NCBI GenBank assembly: GCA_951812825.1
Contig: OX638324.1
Coordinates: 1,487,141 to 1,551,140 of the forward strand
Origin: an uncultured Dehalococcoidia bacterium
GTDB lineage: Bacteria; Chloroflexota; Dehalococcoidia; Lucifugimonadales; GCA-2712585
Reading direction: 5' to 3'
Length of the DNA stretch: 64,000 bases
Position numbers and translations under genes: made by a program. The notes under the pieces were generated by a model. The model was given only the letters and a program-made list of their open reading frames with translations. It ran no database searches and had not been told where the DNA came from. This document shows positions 1 to 6,390 of this stretch, one piece after another. Within the stretch, counting starts at the first letter, position 1. Each line of letters opens with the position of its first letter.

Positions 1-2
1 TC

Positions 3-1427
3 TGTCCCGGCTTCATCGACATGCATTCGCATCCTGACCTGACGCTGTTCTATAAGGACGTGGAGGACTACAAGCTGCGGCAGGGGGTTACGACGGAGGT
101 TGGGGGCAACTGCGGTTTCACCGCCGCGCCTCTCAGCGAAGCCACCGGCGACGATCTGCAACGCTACACGGCGTTCATCACGCCGCCCAAGGGGGTGACG
201 TGGGAGTGGCGCACCTTTGGCGAATATCTGATGGCGGTGGAGGAGTCGAGGCCCGCAACCAATCTGGCGCCGTTGGTAGGGCAGGGCACCGTCCGAATCG
301 CGGTTATGGGGTTCCAGGAGCGCGCCCCTTCATCTGACGAGATTCGACAGATGCAGGAATTAGTCAGAGAAGCCATGGAAGCCGGGGCATTCGGCATCTC
401 CACCGGCCTCATTTACGTGCCCGGGGCTTATGCTGAAACGGAGGAGATAGCCGCCATGGCGCAGGTGGCGTCCCGGTTTGGGGGCTTCTACGCAACGCAT
501 ATGCGCAACGAAGGCGACCACCTGATGGAGTCTATCCAGGAGACGCTGACCATCGGGCGGGAGGCGAACCTGCCCGTGCAGATATCTCACCACAAGGCGA
601 CGGGGAGCCGCAATCACGGCAAGGTTACCCAGTCTTTGGAGCTCATCGCCGAGGCGCGAAGGCAAGGGATGGACGTGACGGTGGACCAGTACCCCTACGC
701 CGCCGCGAGCACCACGCTGCAGGCGATACTGCCTCCGTGGGCCCAGGAGGGCGGCGTTGACCGGATTGTGTCGCGGCTGCAAGACCCGGAAACCCGAGGC
801 GTCATCGAAAGCGAGTTGCTCAACGAGAATGGAGAGATTCGCACCGGGGGCGTCCTCGCGGACATTCTCATAACATCGGCGAAATCGGAGGCCAACCAGC
901 GTTTTGCCGGACACACTATCGGCGAGATCAGCGACGTCAAGAACAGCTCGCCGGTGAATACGGCGCTGAACCTGCTGGTGGAGGACCGGTGCGCGGTGGG
1001 CATGGTGATCTTCTCCATGGACGAGGAGGACGTGCGGACGGTGATGGCAAGCCCCCACACGATGATCGGCTCCGACGGGCTGTTCCAGCTGGGGAATCCC
1101 CATCCACGGATCTACGGCACCTATCCCCGCGTTCTGGGCCGGTACGTGAGGGAGGAGGGGGTTCTCACGCTGGAGGAGGCGGTGCGGAAGATGACGTCGT
1201 TCCCCGCCCAGAGGTTGGGCCTGCACAACAAGGGGACGCTGCGTCCGGGGGCCGACGCGGACATCGTAGTCTTCGACCCGGACACCGTCGTGGATAGGGG
1301 AACGTTCCGGGACCCCAACCAGTACCCTGTGGGTATCGAGCACGTGCTGGTGAACGGGCGAGTGAGCGTGTCGGAGGGACGGTTTACCGGGGAGACGGCG
1401 GGGCGGGTGCTGCGGAAGGGGCGGTAG
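3..1427 (+). CDS. N-acyl-D-amino-acid deacylase (D-aminoacylase family), 5' end cut by window
   Basis: Metal-dependent amidohydrolase expected to hydrolyse N-acyl-D-amino acids or D-amino-acid peptides in the cytoplasm. The reading frame is already open at the first bases and reads PGFIDMHSHPD, the first metal-binding HxH strand of the family, so the true start lies upstream and roughly 50-60 N-terminal residues are missing. Other family landmarks are visible in order: GGNCGF (the cysteine ligand characteristic of D-aminoacylases), THMRNEGDHL, ISHHKATG, VDQYPYAA and MIGSDGLF with the catalytic Asp. The C-terminal beta-sandwich strand GADADIVVFDP is typical of the superfamily. It ends at a TAG and is followed by an unrelated HTH gene. 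Dihydroorotase-like or other amidohydrolase substrates cannot be excluded, but the NCGF motif favours D-aminoacylase. Confidence 0.9.
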   Translation, partial: CPGFIDMHSHPDLTLFYKDVEDYKLRQGVTTEVGGNCGFTAAPLSEATGDDLQRYTAFITPPKGVTWEWRTFGEYLMAVEESRPATNLAPLVGQGTVRIAVMGFQERAPSSDEIRQMQELVREAMEAGAFGISTGLIYVPGAYAETEEIAAMAQVASRFGGFYATHMRNEGDHLMESIQETLTIGREANLPVQISHHKATGSRNHGKVTQSLELIAEARRQGMDVTVDQYPYAAASTTLQAILPPWAQEGGVDRIVSRLQDPETRGVIESELLNENGEIRTGGVLADILITSAKSEANQRFAGHTIGEISDVKNSSPVNTALNLLVEDRCAVGMVIFSMDEEDVRTVMASPHTMIGSDGLFQLGNPHPRIYGTYPRVLGRYVREEGVLTLEEAVRKMTSFPAQRLGLHNKGTLRPGADADIVVFDPDTVVDRGTFRDPNQYPVGIEHVLVNGRVSVSEGRFTGETAGRVLRKGR

Positions 1428-1457
1428 GGAGAAGTCTTAGAAGTCAACGACAGCCCA

Positions 1458-1898
1458 TTGGCGCTGATCTCCATGCCGCAGGTGGCTGGATACCTGGCCA
1501 TGAAGGAGCGCACCATCTATGACTGGGCGCAATCTGGCAAAATTCCCGCGTTCAAGCTGGGCGCCACCTGGCGTTTTCGCCTGTCGGGAACAGACGCGTG
1601 GCTGGAGACACATCGAACAGGGATCGACGTCTCTTCCCTACGCGCTCCCCTTATACCTCGAGCGCAACCACCGTTGACAGGGTGGGATGTCCTACGGCAG
1701 AAGGAAGAGGCTCATCAACGACTATTGGAGGCCTGCCGGGAAGAGATTAAGAAGATCATTCGCGATAAAAGTCGGAACGTGTTCGTTATTGACCAGATTA
1801 CATACCAGTTCGGGGTAGACGTGGTGAGGGAATTTGATGCCTTTCTGAATTATTGTGTATTACTTGTGTATGACACGCACCAACGTGGATATGGATGA
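1458..1898 (+). CDS. Excisionase-type helix-turn-helix protein with uncharacterised C-terminus
   Basis: Residues 1-60 are a MerR/excisionase-like DNA-binding domain: MPQVAGYLAMKERTIYDWAQ followed by GKIPAFKLGATWRFR, the usual 'helix_turn_helix domain, excisionase family' pattern. The remaining ~85 residues include a charged helix (REEIKKIIRDK) and a segment ending in FDAFLNYCVLLVY; I do not recognise this part. The start could be TTG 1458 or ATG 1473; neither has a clear Shine-Dalgarno sequence. The 3' end overlaps the vapB start by about 29 nt in another frame. It may be a regulator of the adjacent vapBC locus or a remnant of a mobile element; function is not established. Confidence 0.6.
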   Translation: MALISMPQVAGYLAMKERTIYDWAQSGKIPAFKLGATWRFRLSGTDAWLETHRTGIDVSSLRAPLIPRAQPPLTGWDVLRQKEEAHQRLLEACREEIKKIIRDKSRNVFVIDQITYQFGVDVVREFDAFLNYCVLLVYDTHQRGYG

Positions 1899-2070
1899 CC
1901 AGGCGTGCGCCGAAGTTATGCGGAGATATCAGTTGAGAACGAAACGCGAGGCAATCAGCTTTGCCCTACACTCCCTGGCTGGAGAGTGCTTCTCCATTGA
2001 AGAGGCGCGCAGCCTCCGAGGCGTGGGTTGGGAAGGCGACCTTGAAGGGATGCGGTCTTCGCCCGCCTAG
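1870..2070 (+). CDS. vapB: VapB-type antitoxin
   Basis: A 66-residue antitoxin of the ribbon-helix-helix/VapB type. The N-terminus MTRTNVDMDDQACAEVMRRY with TKREAISFALHSL matches the DNA-binding and dimerisation part of VapB proteins, and the C-terminus GVGWEGDLEGMR matches the toxin-neutralising tail. Such proteins bind and inhibit a PIN-domain VapC RNase and repress their own operon. I chose ATG 1870 because the homologous N-terminus begins there; a longer TTG start at 1855 adds only unrelated residues. Its stop overlaps the first codon of the vapC homology, but that vapC is broken, so this antitoxin appears to have no functional partner here. Confidence 0.75.
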   Translation: MTRTNVDMDDQACAEVMRRYQLRTKREAISFALHSLAGECFSIEEARSLRGVGWEGDLEGMRSSPA

Positions 2071-2439
2071 TAATCCTTGTCGACACCTCAGCCTGGATAG
2101 GGTTTCTGCGAGATGCGGGGGCTGAAGTATGTGAGGAAGTGGACCGGTTGCTAACGGATGAGGTGGCAATCAACGACGTTATTCGCATGGAAATTCTGGC
2201 AGGCGCCCACGACGAAGTGGATCCAGGACGCTTGCGAAGGCTACTGGGCAGGACAGTCACGATTCGTACCCTACCAACGGATTATGATCACGCTGCTGCA
2301 CTCTATCTTCATTGCCGCCGTAGCTATACGCGCCAACATTGCCATTTTGCGTAAGGACGCAGATTTTTACACGCTGGCTCGTCGTACGGAAATGCAGGTA
2401 CATCGGCCCGATCGACGCAGTTTTCTTCCCGCTGATTGA
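2070..2439 (+). pseudogene. vapC: Degenerate vapC PIN-domain toxin (no start, internal deletion/frameshift)
   Basis: The frame beginning at GTA 2070 reads VILVDTSAWIGFLRD, the first conserved Asp strand of VapC, and continues through VIRMEILAG with the second acidic residue, up to AALYLHCRR. There the homology jumps frame: the C-terminal part FIAAVAI...RKDADFYTLARRTEMQVH is found in the +1 frame, ending at TGA 2437-2439. Compared with typical VapC proteins about 15-20 residues are missing at the jump, including the third catalytic Asp (the TIDCL segment). There is also no ATG, GTG or TTG before the conserved start; a TGA lies at 2043. The toxin is therefore almost certainly inactive. A sequencing error could explain the frame jump but not the deletion and lost start together. 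Confidence 0.75.
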
Positions 2440-2508
2440 CACCCAGTGCGTATTCTGATGCAATAGGGGCGGTACGTGACTGTTTATTTGGAGCAAGGAG
2501 GCGCCGTT

Positions 2509-3522
2509 ATGACTAACACCTTCGTATATGTTGGACTCGGTTCGGAGGGAGGCGCCGAGGGCCACGGTCTCTACCGTCGCACCCTGGAGGGCGGCAACTG
2601 GGAGCTGAGAGTCGACGGGCTTCCGGCCAACCCTGAAATCCGCGTTATTGCCATTTCGCCAAACGAACCCGGGGTCATCTACACCGGCGCTCAGGACGGA
2701 CTATACCGCAGCAGTGATAGAGGGGACTCCTGGGAGAAGATGGATTTGCCGGGGGAGCCGGTACCCATCTGGTCGGTGGCGTTCCACCCTCAAGACCCCC
2801 GAATAGTCTACGCCGGCGGGGAAGAAGCCAGGCTTTACGTCTCCGAAGACGGTGGCCAAAGCTGGGAGCTAATGCCCATCAACGCCACCTATCCTTCGGT
2901 TACGACTACTCCGGCGATGCTGCCTAAGCGGATTATCGGCATCACTCTGGACCCCAATTCGCCCGAGGAGATGTATGCCGCAGTCGAGGTGGGCGGACTG
3001 CTCAAGAGCACGGACGGCGGCGCAAGCTGGGAGAGTGTGAGCGAGGGCCACTATCAGAACGACGACCCGGTGGACATGCACAGCGTGTTGGTGAGCAGCC
3101 ACCGTCCGCGACACATTTCGACCATCTCGCGCATCGGCCTTTCCCGCAGCGACGACGGGGGCGACCACTGGTCGCCGGGGAGGATTCAGATGCTGAGCCA
3201 GCGGGGCACTTACTGCCGCGTAATCCGTGAAGACCCGCAGGACCCGAACACCCTCTACGTGGGAGCGGGGCCGGAGTTTCGGGGTAACCCGGGCGCTCTG
3301 TTTCGCAGTCGGGACGGGGGCAATAGCTGGAACCAGGTGAACATGGGGCTGACGCTGAATTGCACCCTTTTCGGTTTTGCCATCAACCCCGCCGACTCCA
3401 GCCAGATGTACGGGGCTACCCGCCTCGGACAGGTGGTGGGCAGTCACGACGGGGGCAGGACGTGGCAGGACTGCTCGCTGCCTGAAGGGGTGAGCGAGGT
3501 CAACGCCCTGGCGATTGGCTGA
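2509..3522 (+). CDS. Asp-box (BNR/sortilin-like) beta-propeller protein
   Basis: A 337-residue protein built of repeated Asp-box hairpins (S-x-D-x-G-x-x-W): SSDRGDSWEKM, SEDGGQSWELM, STDGGASWESV, RSDDGGDHWSP, RSRDGGNSWNQV and SHDGGRTWQDC, each following a strand like V(I/V)YAG or MYAAVEVG. This is the pattern of the sialidase/VPS10-like beta-propellers often annotated as WD40/YVTN/BNR repeat or glycosyl hydrolase, usually without proven enzymatic activity. No signal peptide is visible, so it is probably cytoplasmic. ATG 2509 is chosen over GTG 2476 because AAGGAGG sits 8 nt before it. No sialidase catalytic arginine triad is evident. It precedes an amidohydrolase gene by 143 nt on the same strand; a shared role is only a guess. 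Confidence 0.8.
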   Translation: MTNTFVYVGLGSEGGAEGHGLYRRTLEGGNWELRVDGLPANPEIRVIAISPNEPGVIYTGAQDGLYRSSDRGDSWEKMDLPGEPVPIWSVAFHPQDPRIVYAGGEEARLYVSEDGGQSWELMPINATYPSVTTTPAMLPKRIIGITLDPNSPEEMYAAVEVGGLLKSTDGGASWESVSEGHYQNDDPVDMHSVLVSSHRPRHISTISRIGLSRSDDGGDHWSPGRIQMLSQRGTYCRVIREDPQDPNTLYVGAGPEFRGNPGALFRSRDGGNSWNQVNMGLTLNCTLFGFAINPADSSQMYGATRLGQVVGSHDGGRTWQDCSLPEGVSEVNALAIG

Positions 3523-3665
3523 GATCAACTTCGCCGGCAGGGAAAACCTGTATCCACTTTGACCGCTGGCAGTCGCTGACCCTTGCCGCAATGCCGCTTG
3601 CCGTCTATCCTTGTGTTGGTTAGTCTCCGGCGATACCCCCAATAAAATCTGTTAGGAGAATCAGC

Positions 3666-4910
3666 ATGTCCGCAGCGCCCGCCACAACGGTAATCAAGGC
3701 CAAGGCAGTCATCGACGGCATCAGCGACAAGGCTTTGGAACACGCCGCCGTCATCGTCGAGGGTGACACCATAAAGGAGGTGGTCCAGGGAGATTTTTCC
3801 GATTTGCCCAGCGGCCCCCACGTTCGCACCCTGGACCATTCGGACGCATACCTTCTGCCCGGACTGGTGGACGTGCATACGCACCTTATCTTCGGCGTAT
3901 ATGGCTCCTCCTACGAGGAGGTGATGGAGAACGACTCCGACCAGATAATGCTGCTGCGGGCAGCAAAAAACGCCCTCACCCACCTGCACGCCGGCGTAAC
4001 GACGATGCGGGAGAACGGGGCCCGAAACCGGGTAACTTTCGACCTGAAGGAAGGGGCGCGTCGGGGGTACGCGACGACACCGCGGCTCTTTCTCTGCGGA
4101 CGGCCCGTTACCCTGACAGGCGGACATTTCTTCTGGTGCAACCAGGAGGCGGACGGCGTGGACGGTGTTCGCGCCGCCGTGAGAGAGCTGGTCAAGGATG
4201 GCGCAGACCACATCAAGATCATGGCTTCCGGCGGCGGAACTGCGATCACGGACAACCGTAAGACTTCCTACAGCGTGGAAGAGCTGCAGGCCATCGTCGA
4301 CGAGGCGCATAACTTCGGCAAGCTCACCACCGCCCACTGCCTGGCTACGCAGAGCCTGGTGAACGCCCTGGACGCGGGCGTGGACATGATTGAGCATGCG
4401 GGCTTCATCGAGCCCGACGGTTCGTATAAGTTCGACGAGGCCATTGCCAACCGGATCGCAGAGCAGGGCGTGTACGTCAGCCCCACGGTGCAGACGGGAT
4501 ATCGCCAGCGTGAGGTGCTGCAGGGCAGGGAACTGGAGCGACCTCTCAACTCTGAGGAGCAGGGCAGACTGGACGGGCTGAAGGCCAAGTGCGAAAGCCA
4601 GCTTGAGTTTCTGGGCCGGATGTGGACAGAGTGCGGCATCCAGATAATCTCGGGCACCGACGCGATCCAGATCTTCGGGGACTACTGCCTGGGGCTGGAG
4701 CTAATGGCGGAGGCGGGCATGAGCAACATGGACGTTATTCGCGCTTCCACCAGCGTGGCGTCCACGTCCATTGGCGCGGGGGACATATTCGGCAGCCTCG
4801 CCCCCGGCATGGGCGCGGACATGATTGTGGTGAACAAGGACCCGTTGGAAGACATTCGGGCCCTGCGCTCCATGACGATGGTGATGCGGGCGGGGGAGCA
4901 GATAGTCTAA
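3666..4910 (+). CDS. Metal-dependent amidohydrolase (imidazolonepropionase / Xaa-Pro dipeptidase-like)
   Basis: A 414-residue amidohydrolase with the full binuclear metal set: LVDVHTHLIFG (HxH), HIKIMASGG (bridging Lys), TTAHCLA (His), DMIEHAGF (His) and ISGTDA (Asp). The N-terminal VIDGISDKALEHAAVIVEGD and C-terminal MGADMIVVNKDPLEDI strands form the usual small beta-sandwich. Proteins of this subgroup hydrolyse imidazolonepropionate, Xaa-Pro dipeptides or amide and carbamate xenobiotics; the substrate here is not predictable. The start is supported by AGGAGA 7 nt upstream. It converges with an MFS gene across a repeat-derived hairpin and may act with the other amidohydrolases in the window in amide scavenging. 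Confidence 0.88.
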   Translation: MSAAPATTVIKAKAVIDGISDKALEHAAVIVEGDTIKEVVQGDFSDLPSGPHVRTLDHSDAYLLPGLVDVHTHLIFGVYGSSYEEVMENDSDQIMLLRAAKNALTHLHAGVTTMRENGARNRVTFDLKEGARRGYATTPRLFLCGRPVTLTGGHFFWCNQEADGVDGVRAAVRELVKDGADHIKIMASGGGTAITDNRKTSYSVEELQAIVDEAHNFGKLTTAHCLATQSLVNALDAGVDMIEHAGFIEPDGSYKFDEAIANRIAEQGVYVSPTVQTGYRQREVLQGRELERPLNSEEQGRLDGLKAKCESQLEFLGRMWTECGIQIISGTDAIQIFGDYCLGLELMAEAGMSNMDVIRASTSVASTSIGAGDIFGSLAPGMGADMIVVNKDPLEDIRALRSMTMVMRAGEQIV

Positions 4911-4926
4911 GCGATATCCAAGCGGC

Positions 4927-4965
4927 GAGATCCTTCACTCCGCTGCGCTTCGTTGAGAATGACGT
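4927..4965 (+). repeat. Dispersed repeat, family A copy 1
   Basis: The stretch beginning GAGATCCTTCACTCCGCTGC and ending in GAGAATGACGT is closely similar to 51913-51950 and more loosely to 11924-11950. It lies just 3' of the amidohydrolase gene. Short intergenic repeats of this kind are common in environmental Chloroflexota genomes; no coding potential is seen. Confidence 0.55.
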
Positions 4966-4967
4966 CA

Positions 4968-4992
4968 AGGGGCAGGTTTGAAACCCGCCCCT
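4968..4992. terminator. Hairpin between convergent genes (repeat family C)
   Basis: GGGGCAGGTTT (4969-4979) pairs with AAACCCGCCCC (4981-4991) with one A/C mismatch, and flanking A-T extends the stem. It lies between the convergent amidohydrolase and MFS genes and could terminate both. No U-tract follows on either strand, so classical Rho-independent function is uncertain. The same GGGGC..GGTTT palindrome type recurs at 38973-38995. Confidence 0.5.
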
Positions 4993-4994
4993 AC

Positions 4995-6206
4995 CTATTC
5001 TCGTCGAGAGAGGCGGGCGCGTGGGCCTGTCTCCGGCACCATCAGGCCCAGCACCAGGAGGCCCAGGGAAAGCAATGCCCATAGCATGAAGCCCGGTACG
5101 TAGGAACCCAGCCAGTCCGTCATGAAGCCCACTGTAATGGGCGCAATGGTAGCCACGGTGGTCGCAACGGCGAACATCGTCGCCCACGCCACGGCAACCT
5201 GCCCTTCGGAAAGCCCCTTCATCTCCATGGGAATGGTCATCAACACAGGCAGGTACAGGAAACTGGCGACTCCGAGACCAATTATGCCGGCATAGATTAT
5301 CGCCTCGTTCTGGAACAGGAAGCAGGCCATGCCCGCCACCCCTGCCATCGCGCCGGGAATGATGAGGAAGGGCTTCCGCACCCCCAGCCGGGCGCTGAGA
5401 AAACCGCCGGTGAGGGAGGCGGCAACGCCCACCATAGATACGAGGCCCACGAGGGATCCCGCCTTGGTGAGGGACATTTCGAAGACCTCATTGTAGTAGG
5501 TCGGCAGCCAGGTGGTCAGGGCCAGGTTCTGCGCGAAGGCCGCGCCGTCCGCAAGCCCCAGCAGCAGTATAGTCTTGGTGCGTACAGCTCCCAACATGTC
5601 GCGGAGAGACACTCTTCGCACCTTTCGTTCTTCCGTCGGCGGAGGAACACGACCGAATGCCAACCATAACGCCCCAACGCCCAGCATGGACGCCCCGAAT
5701 AGGACCAGGGTGGACTGCCATCCAATGACGGAAGAAAGGGGCCCGGAGGCGAAGGTGCCCACCCCAATGCCCAGAATGAAGAATGTCATGTGGAGACTGT
5801 TCATCACTGGAAGTTCCCGAACGTCGAACCACCGCATCAGGATGGGGGCCGTGGCGGGCATGATGACGACGAAGGCCATGGCGTGGACGAGGCGCAGGAG
5901 CAGCAGAGTGGAGAAGTGGTCGGCCAGAAAGGTCAGTCCCATGGCGGCGGCAACCACACAGCCGATGGTGAACACGTGCCTGAGAGGGGTCTTGGCAACC
6001 AGCATTCCGCCGGGGATTACGAAGAGGGCCTGGGCAATCAGCACCCCGGACACGAGGAAGCTGGCGGCGCCCCGTCCGACGTCGTACTCGTCTATAACGA
6101 GGGGCAGAACCGGGGTGATGACGGAGAAGTTGGCGCCATAGAAAAGATTGAACAGCAGGATTATCCCTGCTATGACGAATCGATATTTGCTCTTCTTTGG
6201 GTCCAA
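4995..6206 (-). CDS. MFS transporter
   Basis: A 403-residue major facilitator with about 12 hydrophobic segments, beginning YRFVIAGIILLFNLFYGANF. The motif-A-like loop between TM2 and TM3 reads GGMLVAKTPLRHVFTIG, and the central cytoplasmic loop is rich in basic residues (TEERKVRRVSLRDML), as expected for a 6+6 topology. It resembles nitrate/oxalate- or cyanate-type permeases of Chloroflexota, but substrate specificity cannot be read. The predicted start is TTG 6206 without an evident ribosome-binding site; a promoter-like element lies at 6262-6291. It is convergent with the upstream-lying amidohydrolase gene. Confidence 0.85.
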   Translation of the reverse strand: MDPKKSKYRFVIAGIILLFNLFYGANFSVITPVLPLVIDEYDVGRGAASFLVSGVLIAQALFVIPGGMLVAKTPLRHVFTIGCVVAAAMGLTFLADHFSTLLLLRLVHAMAFVVIMPATAPILMRWFDVRELPVMNSLHMTFFILGIGVGTFASGPLSSVIGWQSTLVLFGASMLGVGALWLAFGRVPPPTEERKVRRVSLRDMLGAVRTKTILLLGLADGAAFAQNLALTTWLPTYYNEVFEMSLTKAGSLVGLVSMVGVAASLTGGFLSARLGVRKPFLIIPGAMAGVAGMACFLFQNEAIIYAGIIGLGVASFLYLPVLMTIPMEMKGLSEGQVAVAWATMFAVATTVATIAPITVGFMTDWLGSYVPGFMLWALLSLGLLVLGLMVPETGPRARLSRRE

Positions 6207-6261
6207 CGTTGTATCTTGTGAGGGGTACGGCCCTTCATGACTCCTGAGATAGGGGGAGGCT

Positions 6262-6291
6262 ATCTTAGACGGCGGAGGGTGGGTTTGTCAT
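6262..6291 (-). promoter_or_regulatory. Putative promoter of the 4995-6206 MFS gene
   Basis: On the minus strand TAAGAT (6267-6262) is preceded by ATGACA (6291-6286) at an 18-nt spacing. The 14-nt stretch AGGCTATCTTAGAC on the plus strand is identical to the one covering the promoter at 22770, which also precedes an MFS gene. Confidence 0.45.
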
Positions 6292-6309
6292 TCTGCTGGT
6301 CACGCACGC

Positions 6310-6338
6310 TAGACACCAACCGCAAAAGACTGTAATTT
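6310..6338 (+). promoter_or_regulatory. Putative promoter of the M1 aminopeptidase gene
   Basis: TAGACA (6310-6315), 17-nt spacer, TAATTT (6333-6338), about 50 nt before the ATG. The match to a sigma-70-type promoter is moderate. Confidence 0.35.
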
Positions 6339-6390
6339 TGTGGGTGTTGCGCCGACGCCCCACTCCAGTGTTTGAACCCAAGGAGCTACG

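Noticed and set aside
360-1343. Minus-strand open frame of 327 codons
   Set aside because: Antisense to the D-aminoacylase gene, Arg/His/Pro-rich, no family match; shadow frame.
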